64,000 nt of DNA from contig DATNDR010000005.1 in the NCBI GenBank assembly GCA_035606945.1, positions 62,001 to 126,000 of the forward strand, in the 5' to 3' direction. The notes under the pieces are model-generated. The model was not told the origin of the DNA. It made no database searches and saw only the letters and a list, made by a program, of their open reading frames with translations. This document shows positions 7,605 to 16,114 of this stretch, one piece after another. This stretch comes from GCA-003244245 sp035606945. Lineage in GTDB: Bacteria > Actinomycetota > Actinomycetes > Mycobacteriales > Pseudonocardiaceae. Made by a program: the position numbers and the translations under genes. Position 1 is the first letter of the stretch; every line of letters starts with the position of its first letter.

Positions 7605-9103
7605 GGCGATCCCGCGGCCCTAGCGACCAGCCCTGGTGTATCCGACCAGCGGCGATCCAGCTCGGCGATCAGCCGCGGACCGAGCGCGGTCACATCGCCG
7701 GCTCCCATGGTGACCACCACGTCACCGGGTCGGGCCAGCTGCGCCAACCGCGCGGGCACGTCGGCCCAGCACGGTTCGTAGTGCACACAGCCTGCGGGCA
7801 ACGGCACAGCCCGGGCGATCAGCGCTCCGGTGACACCGGGTATCGGTTGCTCCCGGGCCCCGTAGACGTCGAGCAGCAGCACCACGTCGGCCAGCGCGAG
7901 CGCGGCGCCGAACTCCGCCGCGAAGTCCCGGGTGCGGGAGTACAGGTGCGGCTGGAACGCCACCAGCAGCCGGCCCCGCCCCACCACCTGACGAGCCCCG
8001 CGCAGTGCGGCGGCCACCTTCGTCGGGTGGTGGGCGTAGTCGTCGTAGATCCGCGTTCCGGCCACCTGACCGGTGAGTTCGAAGCGGCGGCGGACTCCGC
8101 CGAAGCCGGCCAGGCCGGCCAGCAGGCCAGGCAGCGGCAGACCCAACTCCAGCCCGGCCAGCAGGGCCGCAACGGCGTTGGACGCCATGTGCCGGCCGGG
8201 CAGTGCAACGCCGACCTGCACCCGGTGCACCGCACCAGCGGGCTCGGTCAGCGCCACGGTGGCGACACCCCGGTCACCATCGGGGGTATAGGCCAGCAGC
8301 TGCGCGCCGGCCGCAGGGGTGGCAAGCGCGCCGTAGCGGCGCACCCGCAGGCCACCAGCAGCGGCACGGTCAGCCAGCGCGGCCGAGCCGGGATCGTCCG
8401 CGTTGGCGATCAACACCCCGCTGGGACGCACCCGGGCCGCGAAGGCATCGAAAGCCGCGGTGTAGGCCTCGACGCTGCCGTGGTGATCCAGGTGATCGGC
8501 CTCGACGTTGGTCACCACGGCGAGGTCGGGCGAGTAGGCCAGGAAGGTGCCGTCACTCTCGTCGGCCTCGGCCACGAAGATCTCGCCGCTGCCGTGATGC
8601 GCACCGGATCCCGACGTGGCCAGCTCGCCACCGATGAGGAACGACGGGTCTGCCCCGCAGCGCTGCAAGGCGACGGCCAGCATCGACGTGGTGGACGTCT
8701 TGCCGGCGGTCCCCGTGACGCAGGCCACCCGGTAGCCGGCCATCAAGGCCGCCAGCGCCTCAGAACGGTGGATCACCGGAATGCCGCGCCGGGTGGCCTC
8801 GACGAGTTCCGGGTTGTGCGGATCGCTCTGGTGCACCGCCTTGGTGCTGACGATCGCGGTGGGGTCGGCGCCGAGCTGATCGAGATTGGCCGCGGCATGA
8901 CCGACGGCTACCTTGGCGCCCAGTTCCCGCACCGCCTGCAGCGCGGCCGAATCCTTGGCGTCCGAACCGGACACCGCGCCACCGCGAGCCAGCACGATCC
9001 GGGCCACCCCGCTCATCCCGGCACCACCGATCCCGATCAAGTGAGTGCGGGACAGGTGCGCCGGCAACGCGGGCGATTGCGCGGCAGCAGTCACTGCGCT
9101 CAT
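7601..9103 (-). CDS. murC: UDP-N-acetylmuramate--L-alanine ligase MurC
   Basis: Cytoplasmic Mur ligase that adds L-Ala to UDP-MurNAc. It begins MSAVTAAAQ at the ATG at 9103. The N-terminal signature THLIGIGGAGMSGVA, the ATP loop VTGTAGKTSTTSM, AEADESDGTF and YAHHPTKVAA are visible; 500 residues. The usual GTHGKTxT loop has Ala in place of His. The start codon overlaps the ftsW stop (TGATG), so the murG gene expected between them is missing. The end overlaps ftsQ. Confidence 0.95.
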   Translation of the reverse strand: MSAVTAAAQSPALPAHLSRTHLIGIGGAGMSGVARIVLARGGAVSGSDAKDSAALQAVRELGAKVAVGHAAANLDQLGADPTAIVSTKAVHQSDPHNPELVEATRRGIPVIHRSEALAALMAGYRVACVTGTAGKTSTTSMLAVALQRCGADPSFLIGGELATSGSGAHHGSGEIFVAEADESDGTFLAYSPDLAVVTNVEADHLDHHGSVEAYTAAFDAFAARVRPSGVLIANADDPGSAALADRAAAGGLRVRRYGALATPAAGAQLLAYTPDGDRGVATVALTEPAGAVHRVQVGVALPGRHMASNAVAALLAGLELGLPLPGLLAGLAGFGGVRRRFELTGQVAGTRIYDDYAHHPTKVAAALRGARQVVGRGRLLVAFQPHLYSRTRDFAAEFGAALALADVVLLLDVYGAREQPIPGVTGALIARAVPLPAGCVHYEPCWADVPARLAQLARPGDVVVTMGAGDVTALGPRLIAELDRRWSDTPGLVARAAGSP

Positions 9104-10503
9104 CACCTTCCCCGGCTGCGGTGATCCGCGAGCACCGATCGTGGCTTGGCAGCGTCCGCACTGTAGGGCACGGGAGGACGCAACTGCAGCAGCCACCGCA
9201 CACCATGTCCCAGACCACGTTGCGGCCCGGCAGGGATGGTTTCATGGCGTAACGCGGCCACCGCCTGCGATTCGTGCCGCGCGAAACTCGCCAGCAGGCC
9301 GAATGCCAGCATCGTCATGGCTATGGACGTGCCGCCGGAGGAGATCAGCGGCAACGGGATCCCCGTGATCGGCAACAATCCGACCACGTACCCGACGTTG
9401 ATCGCGGCCTGACCGACCAGCCAGGTGGTTATTGTGGCGGAGACCAATTTGATCCACGGGTCGGTGTTGCGCGCGGCGACCCGGATCCCCACGTAGGCCA
9501 GCGTGCCGAACAGCAGCAGCACCACCAGGCAACCCAGGAAGCCCAGCTCTTCTCCGATGATGGCGAAGATGAAGTCGTTGTGCGCGTTGGGCAGGTAGTC
9601 CCATTTGGCACTGCCCTGCCCGAGGCCGACCCCCCACCAGCCACCGTCAGCCAGCGAGAACAGGGCTTGACGGCCTTGGTACGCCGCGCCCTGCGGGTCG
9701 GCGAACGGGTGCAGGTAGGACTCGATCCTGGCCGATCGGTAGCCGGCGATGCCGGCCATCGCGACCGCCCCGGCCACCGCAGTGATCGCGATCGCACCGA
9801 ACAACTCCCCCGGCGCACCACCGAACCACAGCAACGCGAGCAGCACGATCGCCAGCGTGATCGTGGTACCCAGGTCGGGCTGCAGCATCACCAGCGCGAA
9901 GATCGTGACGGCCATGGGTACCAGCGGCACCAGCAAATGCCGCCACTGGTGCAGCAGGGCCCGCTTGGTGATCAGCACGTGGGCGCCCCACAGGGCCAGG
10001 GCCAGCTTCGCGGGTTCGGAGGGTTGCAGGGACAGCGAGCCCAGCCGCAGCCATTTCTGCGCACCGTTGATCTCGGCTCCCAACGGGCTCAGCACCATGA
10101 TCAGCAGCGCCACGCACACCAGTAGGAACAGCCCGCTGGTGCCGCGCAGCATCCGTACCGGCATCCGCAGGCCCAGCCAGAACAACACCAGGCCGAGCCC
10201 GCAGTACGCCAGCTGCTGGACGAACACCGCGTAGGACGAGCCATCCTTGGTGTAGGACTCCACATTCGACGCCGACAGCACCATCACCAGACCGAACAGG
10301 GTCAACAGGCCGAACACGCCGAGGACCAGGTGCAGTGACGTGAGAGGCCGCGCCAGCCAAGCGGTGAACCGGGCCCTGGCAGCTGTCCACGAAGCCGCCA
10401 CCGGATGGCTGGCCGGCTGCCGGTCTGGTTGCCGGCGGTCTGGGGGCTGGCGAGGCCTCGGCGGGCGGACCGTCGACCTACCCGGTCGGGTGGAACTTCT
10501 CAC
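9103..10503 (-). CDS. ftsW: Septal peptidoglycan polymerase FtsW
   Basis: SEDS-family glycosyltransferase that polymerises lipid II with FtsI. It has a basic N-terminal tail of about 50 residues, then about ten transmembrane helices. SEDS signatures are QPSEPAKLALALWGA, MLQPDLGTT, SLADGGWWGVGLGQGSAKW, LPNAHNDFIFAIIGEELG and PLISSGGTSI. The GTG start overlaps the murD stop (GTGA). The stop overlaps murC (TGATG), leaving no room for murG. Confidence 0.96.
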   Translation of the reverse strand: MRSSTRPGRSTVRPPRPRQPPDRRQPDRQPASHPVAASWTAARARFTAWLARPLTSLHLVLGVFGLLTLFGLVMVLSASNVESYTKDGSSYAVFVQQLAYCGLGLVLFWLGLRMPVRMLRGTSGLFLLVCVALLIMVLSPLGAEINGAQKWLRLGSLSLQPSEPAKLALALWGAHVLITKRALLHQWRHLLVPLVPMAVTIFALVMLQPDLGTTITLAIVLLALLWFGGAPGELFGAIAITAVAGAVAMAGIAGYRSARIESYLHPFADPQGAAYQGRQALFSLADGGWWGVGLGQGSAKWDYLPNAHNDFIFAIIGEELGFLGCLVVLLLFGTLAYVGIRVAARNTDPWIKLVSATITTWLVGQAAINVGYVVGLLPITGIPLPLISSGGTSIAMTMLAFGLLASFARHESQAVAALRHETIPAGPQRGLGHGVRWLLQLRPPVPYSADAAKPRSVLADHRSRGR

Positions 10504-11930
10504 CGGTCCCGACCCAGCGCGGCGACGGCGGCAGCAAATGCCCGGCCCCGATGTCCATAGTCGGTGAACATGTCCATCGAGGCCGCGGCCGGAGCGAGCA
10601 GCACGACATCACCCGGGCACGCCAGCTCGGCTGCTGCGGCCACCACCTCGCTCATGGCACCATCGTCTCCCGAATCCACCACTCGCACCGGGAGGTTGGG
10701 CGCGTGTCGCGCCAGCGCGGCCGCGATCACCGCCCGGTCCGCGCCGAGCAGCACAGCGCCGACCAGCCGATCCCGGGTGTCGATCACCAGCTGATCCACG
10801 TCGACACCCTTGAGCAGGCCGCCGGCCACCCACACCACCCGTTGCTGGGACAGCAACGCGGCCCGCGCCGCATGCGGGTTGGTGGCTTTGGAGTCATCGA
10901 GATAGCGGATGCCGGCGTGTTCGCCGACTGGTGCGCCGCGATGCCCGCCGGGAACGAAGGCTCGCAGCCCCTCGGCGACCGCTTCCGGCGCGACACCGAT
11001 GCAGCGCGCCAGTGCCGCGGCGGCCAGCGCGTTGCTGACATTGTGCCGCCCAGCCGGGCAGATGTCGCCGGACTGGGCCAGTACCGAGCCCGCACCGGCA
11101 ACCTCGCCGAAAGCACGGTCGACGAGCTGCTCACCCACCACTCCCAGCTGTCCCGCAGCCGGTTCAGCAGCGGTGAACGCCACGCAGCGGCTGTGGTGGT
11201 GCCCGGCAGCCAGCCGCGTCGACCACTCATCGTCGGCGTTGAACACCACCGTGGTGGCTTCGGCGTACACGCTGCCCTTGGCTTCGGCATACCGTTGCAG
11301 GCAGCCGTGCCAGTCCAGGTGATCGGCGGAGACGTTGAGCACTACGGCGGCCCGTGGCGCCAGCCTCGGCGAGTAGTGTAGCTGGAACGAGGACAGCTCC
11401 ACCGCCAGCACCCGATGGCCGGCACGCACCGCGTCGAGCACCGGCAGCCCGATATTGCCGCACGCGACCGCGTCGACCCCGGCCGCGCGCAGGATCGATG
11501 CCAGCATGCCGACGGTGGTGGTCTTGCCGTTGGTGCCGGTGACCACCAGCCACTCAGCTGGTGCCTGGCCAGGACCCGATCGCGCCCCGGGTCGCGCCCG
11601 ATCCACCCAGTGAGCCAGCGTCACATCGCCGATCACCGGCACCCCAGCGCGTTTGGCGGCCACCAGCACCGGCGTGTCGGGCCGCAAACCAGGACTGGTC
11701 ACCACCAGATCGGTGCCGGGTGGCGGCGCCTCCAGCCCGGCGACCAGCCGCACTGCGCCGTTGAGCGGCGCCGCGGCGGCGGTCTCGAGCTGGCTGGGTG
11801 AGGAGTCGGTGACGGTGACCTGCGCCCCGAGTTCAGCCAGGAACCGAGCCGCTGACAGTCCCGTGACCCGCGCCCCGGTCACCAGCACCCGGGCACCCAC
11901 GAGGTCTGCGACTTGGCGCAACTGTGTCAT
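10500..11930 (-). CDS. murD: UDP-N-acetylmuramoylalanine--D-glutamate ligase MurD
   Basis: Mur ligase adding D-Glu to UDP-MurNAc-L-Ala. Signatures: VTGARVTGLSAARFL (UDP site), WLVVTGTNGKTTTVGML (ATP loop), NVSADHLDWHG, and YLDDSKATNPHAA at the C-terminal domain. 476 residues. The start is an ATG at 11930, the last of four ATGs spaced 10 bp apart in an upstream tandem repeat; this one alone opens the full frame. Confidence 0.95.
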   Translation of the reverse strand: MTQLRQVADLVGARVLVTGARVTGLSAARFLAELGAQVTVTDSSPSQLETAAAAPLNGAVRLVAGLEAPPPGTDLVVTSPGLRPDTPVLVAAKRAGVPVIGDVTLAHWVDRARPGARSGPGQAPAEWLVVTGTNGKTTTVGMLASILRAAGVDAVACGNIGLPVLDAVRAGHRVLAVELSSFQLHYSPRLAPRAAVVLNVSADHLDWHGCLQRYAEAKGSVYAEATTVVFNADDEWSTRLAAGHHHSRCVAFTAAEPAAGQLGVVGEQLVDRAFGEVAGAGSVLAQSGDICPAGRHNVSNALAAAALARCIGVAPEAVAEGLRAFVPGGHRGAPVGEHAGIRYLDDSKATNPHAARAALLSQQRVVWVAGGLLKGVDVDQLVIDTRDRLVGAVLLGADRAVIAAALARHAPNLPVRVVDSGDDGAMSEVVAAAAELACPGDVVLLAPAAASMDMFTDYGHRGRAFAAAVAALGRDR

Positions 11931-11960
11931 CTGCTGTCATCTGCTGTCATCTGCTGTCAT
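11931..11960 (-). repeat. 10-bp tandem repeat carrying ATG codons upstream of murD
   Basis: Three perfect copies of ATGACAGCAG (minus strand) sit between the mraY stop and the murD ATG. Each copy brings an ATG. Translation from the first two copies meets a TGA after seven codons that overlaps the murD ATG (ATGA). The array may therefore form micro-ORFs coupled to murD, or simply be slippage debris. Confidence 0.85.
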
Positions 11961-11967
11961 CCGCCGG

Positions 11968-13038
11968 CTATCCGCCGGCCGCGGTCAGCCACTCGCTGTA
12001 GAACACGCCGGCGCCCAGCGCGCAGCACATGGCCGCGAGCAACCAGAACCGGATGATCACGGTGGTCTCGGGCCATCCCCCGAGCTCGAAGTGGTGGTGA
12101 AACGGTGCCATCCGGAATGGCCGGCGCCGGGTGGTCCGGAATACCGCCACTTGGATCACCACAGACAGCGCCTCGACCACGAACAGGCCACCGATCACGA
12201 CGAGCAGTAGCTCGGTCCGGGTCACCACCGACAACCCCGCCAGCAGGCCGCCGATCGCCAACGATCCGGTGTCACCCATGAAGATCTTCGCCGGGGGGGC
12301 ATTCCACCACAGGAATCCGGTGCACGCACCGACCGCCGCGGCAGCCACCACGGCCACGTCGAGGGGGTCGCGCACGGTGTAACAGCCGGGGACCGCCTCG
12401 ATGGTGCAGTCCTTGGTGTACTGCCAGAACGAGACGATCACATAGGTCATCAGCACCATCGCCGCCGCGCCTGCCGCCAGCCCGTCCAGGCCATCGGCCA
12501 AGTTCACCGCGTTGGACCAGGCGGACACCAGCAGGTAGCTGAACAGGACAAAGCCGGCGACACCGAAAGACACCACGGCCACGTCGCGCACGAAAGACAG
12601 GTGGATGGAGCCCGGGGAGATGCCGGCGCCGTCCCGGAAACTCATCGCGAGGATGCCGAACACCACCGCAGCCACCAGCTGCCCGACCAGCTTGGCGGTC
12701 TTGTTCAAGCCCAGGTTGCGCTGCCGGCGAATCTTGATCAGGTCGTCCAGGAAGCCGACCACCCCCAGCACCGTGGTGAGCAGCAGCACGAGTAAAGCCG
12801 ATGCAGTGGTGCCATGCCGGGTGACGGTGAGGTGAGCGACCACATAACCGCTCCAGGTCGCCAGCAGGATGGCTACCCCGCCCATGGTGGGCGTGCCCCG
12901 CTTGCTCTGGTGGGTCTGCGGGCCCTCCTGCCGGATCTCCTGCCCGAAGCCTTGACGGGTGAAAACGCGGATCAGGTACGGCGTGAACAGGATCGAGGCG
13001 AGCAGCGCGACGCCGGAGGCGACCAGGATGGTGCTCAC
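11968..13038 (-). CDS. mraY: Phospho-MurNAc-pentapeptide transferase MraY
   Basis: Integral membrane enzyme that makes lipid I from UDP-MurNAc-pentapeptide and undecaprenyl phosphate. 356 residues, about ten hydrophobic helices. Family motifs: QTHQSKRGTPTMGG, GFLDDLIKI (Asp pair), SNAVNLADGLDGLA, IFMGDTGSLAIGG and MAPFHHHFELGGW. The GTG start overlaps the murF stop (GTGA). Confidence 0.96.
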   Translation of the reverse strand: MSTILVASGVALLASILFTPYLIRVFTRQGFGQEIRQEGPQTHQSKRGTPTMGGVAILLATWSGYVVAHLTVTRHGTTASALLVLLLTTVLGVVGFLDDLIKIRRQRNLGLNKTAKLVGQLVAAVVFGILAMSFRDGAGISPGSIHLSFVRDVAVVSFGVAGFVLFSYLLVSAWSNAVNLADGLDGLAAGAAAMVLMTYVIVSFWQYTKDCTIEAVPGCYTVRDPLDVAVVAAAAVGACTGFLWWNAPPAKIFMGDTGSLAIGGLLAGLSVVTRTELLLVVIGGLFVVEALSVVIQVAVFRTTRRRPFRMAPFHHHFELGGWPETTVIIRFWLLAAMCCALGAGVFYSEWLTAAGG

Positions 13039-14483
13039 CTGCTGCTCCCGCCCAACAGTGCTTCGGCGACGCGCTCCAACCCGAACGACCGGGACGCCTT
13101 GATCAGCACGACGTCACCGGCAGCCAGCTCGCCACACAGTAGCTCCACGGCCGCGGGCACGTCAGGCACCAGCGCGGAGCCCGGCACCGCGCGATGCAGC
13201 TGCTGGGCAGGCTCCCCCACCACGACCAGACGGTCGACACCCAGCCGCGTGGTGAGCGCCCCGATCTCTCGGTAGGCGGCCGCCGCTGCCTCGCCGAGCT
13301 CGGCGAGCGGCCCGAGCACCGCCCAGCTGCGCCGTTGGGTACCGGCCAGCACGGCCAACGTGCGCAACGCGGCGGCGACCGACTCCGGGTTGGCGTTGTA
13401 GGCGTCGTTGACCACGGTCACCCCGTCGAGACGGTCTGTGACCTCCATCCGCCAGCGCGAGGCCGGGTGGTAGTCCTGGAGCGCCGTAGCGATTGCTTCC
13501 GGCGTCGCGCCCAGCTCCAGTGCCACCGCGGCGGCGGCCAGCGCGTTGGATACCTGGTGCTCGCCCGGTACCCCAAGCCGGATTCGGGTCTCGCCGAGGG
13601 GAGTAACCAGCCGGAACGACGGGCAGCCACCATCATCCAACGCGACGTCGGCGGCTCGCACCTGGGCCTGGGGCGACTGCCCGAAGCGCACCACCCGTGC
13701 CGCGGTGCGCCGGTCCATCGCCGATACCGCAGGGTCGTCGGCGTTGAGCACCGCGACCCCAGCCGCCGGCAGTGCTTCGACCAGCTCACCCTTGGCGGTG
13801 GCGATCGCCTCCCGGGAACCGAACTCGGCCAGGTGCGCCGAGCCGACGTTGAGCACCACCCCGATCGACGGCGGCGCCACCCGGCACAGCGCACGGATCT
13901 GACCAGGGCCGCGCGCGGAGAGCTCCAGGACCAGATGCCGGGTGGCCCGGTCGGCCCGTAGCGCGGTCCAGGGGTGGCCGATCTCGTTGTTGAACGAACC
14001 CGGCGGGGCCACCGTGGCGCCCAACGGGGCGAGCAACGCGGCCACCATGTCCTTGGTGGACGTCTTGCCCGATGAACCGGTCAGGGCCACCACCCGCAGG
14101 CCGCCGTGGCTGAGTGTGTGCACCACTGACCGCGCCAACGCGGCCAGCGCGGTGAGCACCGCGGCGCCTGCACCGTCGGTGTCCGCGGCCAGCGCGTAGG
14201 CACCCGACCCCAGGCCGGCTCGATGACCGGTGACGGGCGGGGCGAGCACCGCGGCGGCATCGACGGTTCGCCCGGCCAGGACCCCGGCTGCGCCTGCGGC
14301 CATTGCAGCGGCGGCGAAATCATGCCCGTCGACCCGCTCACCCGGCAACGCGACGAACAATCCGCCGGCCTGCACGCGGCGGGAATCGAACTCCACGCCG
14401 CCGGTGACCATCTCGGTTCCCGAGCAACTGTGCAGGACACCGCCCACCGCGTCGGCCACCTCGGCCAGGCTGAGCTCAATCAT
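13035..14483 (-). CDS. murF: UDP-MurNAc-tripeptide--D-Ala-D-Ala ligase MurF
   Basis: Mur ligase that adds D-Ala-D-Ala to finish the pentapeptide precursor. Signatures: VVALTGSSGKTSTKDMVAAL (ATP loop), FNNEIGHPWT, VVNDAYNANPESVAAALR and WAVLGPLAELG; 482 residues. The start overlaps the murE stop (ATGA) and the stop overlaps mraY (GTGA). Confidence 0.95.
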   Translation of the reverse strand: MIELSLAEVADAVGGVLHSCSGTEMVTGGVEFDSRRVQAGGLFVALPGERVDGHDFAAAAMAAGAAGVLAGRTVDAAAVLAPPVTGHRAGLGSGAYALAADTDGAGAAVLTALAALARSVVHTLSHGGLRVVALTGSSGKTSTKDMVAALLAPLGATVAPPGSFNNEIGHPWTALRADRATRHLVLELSARGPGQIRALCRVAPPSIGVVLNVGSAHLAEFGSREAIATAKGELVEALPAAGVAVLNADDPAVSAMDRRTAARVVRFGQSPQAQVRAADVALDDGGCPSFRLVTPLGETRIRLGVPGEHQVSNALAAAAVALELGATPEAIATALQDYHPASRWRMEVTDRLDGVTVVNDAYNANPESVAAALRTLAVLAGTQRRSWAVLGPLAELGEAAAAAYREIGALTTRLGVDRLVVVGEPAQQLHRAVPGSALVPDVPAAVELLCGELAAGDVVLIKASRSFGLERVAEALLGGSSR

Positions 14484-16027
14484 GGCCGGCCCACCGGGCG
14501 TTGATCGAGCACGCCGGCGAGTACGTCTGCGTCCGCGAACGGATGCTTGACGCCGTGCACCTCCTGCCCGGTCTCGTGACCCTTGCCGGCAACGATGACC
14601 CCGTCGCCACTGCGGGCTTGGGCCACTGCATATGCGATGGCAGCAGCTCGGTCCGGAATCTCCACGACTTCGGCGTGACCTCCGGGTGTCCCGGAGAGCA
14701 TGGCAGCGCGGATCGCGGCGGGATCTTCGGTCCGCGGGTTGTCATCGGTGATCACCAGGAGGTCGGCGCGGCGAGCTGCTTCGGCCCCCATCAGCGGCCG
14801 CTTGGCTCGATCTCGGTCTCCGCCGCAGCCCAGGACCACCAGCAGCCGGCCGGGCACCTGCCCCCGCACCGCGTCGAGCAGCGCGGCTACCGCGGCGGGT
14901 TTGTGCGCGTAGTCGACCAGGGCGAGGAAGTCCTGGCCGCGATGGATCCGCTGCATCCGGCCGGGCACTTCGGCGGTTCCGATACCGCGGGCGAGCAGCT
15001 CCGGATCGGCCCCCGCGGCGTGCCCAGCAGCCAAAGCAAGCAGCGCGTTGGTTACGTTGTACGCGCCGGGCAACCGCACGGTCACGGCCACGCTGCGCCC
15101 GCCGGGACCCACCGCGCGGAAGTTCTGGCTACCGGACTGGCGAACATCGACGTCCGTGGCCCGCCAGGTGGCATCGCCGATGCGCGACACGGTGGTGGTC
15201 GCGCCGGTGACCAACCGGCGGCCCCAGGTGTCGTCCACGCAGACCACCTCGGCCGCGGCCCGGCCGTCGAACAGCAGCGCCTTGGCGGCGAAGTAGTCCT
15301 CGAGGTCGGCGTGAAAATCCAGGTGATCCTGGGACAGGTTGGTGAAGGCGCCGACCGCGAAGGCAGTGCCGGTCACCCGGCCTAATGCCAGCGAATGGCT
15401 GGAGACCTCCATGGGCACGTGCGTCACCCCCTGTTCGTGCATCAGGGCCAGCAACGCCTGCAGATCCGGGGCCTCCGGCGTGGTGAACTCGCTGGGCAGC
15501 ACCGTCTCGCCGATCCGTACCTGCACGGTGCCCAGCAGGCCGGTGTGCGCACCCGCCGCGCGCAAGCCCGCCTCCAGTAAGTGTGCCGTGGTGGTCTTGC
15601 CGGCGGTGCCCGTGATCCCGACTACCGCCAGCCGGGTGGACGGGTCACCGTAAAGGTGGGCGGACAGGGCGCCGACCACCGATCGGGGGTCCGGGTGCAC
15701 CAGTACCGGCACGGTTTCCCTCGTCAGGCGATGCATCCCTCGCGAGTCGGTGAGCACCGCGACGGCGCCCGCGCGCACCGCAACGCCGGCGAAGTCGGCC
15801 CCATGCGGGCGACCGGAAGTCAGGCTGGGCAGCGCCACGAACAGGTCGCCAGGCAGCGCCCGTTGGGCGCGCAGCGTGATCCCCCCGACGAGGGTTTGGT
15901 CGAGGTTTTGATCAGTGCTCGGTGCAGTAGCGCCGGCCAGCGCAGCGACCACGGTCAGCGGGGTCGGCGCGGTGCGCGACGGCCGCAGCGGCGTCTCGGC
16001 CAACGAGCGAGTCACAAGAGCAGTCAC
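14480..16027 (-). CDS. murE: UDP-MurNAc-tripeptide synthetase MurE (meso-DAP type)
   Basis: Mur ligase adding the third amino acid. The DNPRTEDP motif is the known signature for meso-diaminopimelate specificity, consistent with dapA and dapB in this window. ATP loop GITGTAGKTTTAHLLEAG, UDP-site HGADFAG and LVDYAHKPAAV are present. The start is uncertain: I list a GTG at 16027 (515 residues). A TTG at 16063 and a GTG at 16015 are in frame, and none has a strong Shine-Dalgarno. The ftsI stop is 51-100 bp upstream. Confidence 0.93.
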   Translation of the reverse strand: MTALVTRSLAETPLRPSRTAPTPLTVVAALAGATAPSTDQNLDQTLVGGITLRAQRALPGDLFVALPSLTSGRPHGADFAGVAVRAGAVAVLTDSRGMHRLTRETVPVLVHPDPRSVVGALSAHLYGDPSTRLAVVGITGTAGKTTTAHLLEAGLRAAGAHTGLLGTVQVRIGETVLPSEFTTPEAPDLQALLALMHEQGVTHVPMEVSSHSLALGRVTGTAFAVGAFTNLSQDHLDFHADLEDYFAAKALLFDGRAAAEVVCVDDTWGRRLVTGATTTVSRIGDATWRATDVDVRQSGSQNFRAVGPGGRSVAVTVRLPGAYNVTNALLALAAGHAAGADPELLARGIGTAEVPGRMQRIHRGQDFLALVDYAHKPAAVAALLDAVRGQVPGRLLVVLGCGGDRDRAKRPLMGAEAARRADLLVITDDNPRTEDPAAIRAAMLSGTPGGHAEVVEIPDRAAAIAYAVAQARSGDGVIVAGKGHETGQEVHGVKHPFADADVLAGVLDQRPVGRP

Positions 16028-16114
16028 GATCCGGGGTCGGGTACGCGTGGAGCTGACGCCCAACGCGCACGAAGGCTACCGGCGCCCCGAGGGGAGATCG
16101 GTACGGGCCCGGTA

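Noticed and set aside
7466..9124. Long plus-strand frame opposite murC
   Set aside because: Composition is that of a high-GC antisense shadow (Gln/His/Arg-rich); murC on the other strand has complete family motifs.
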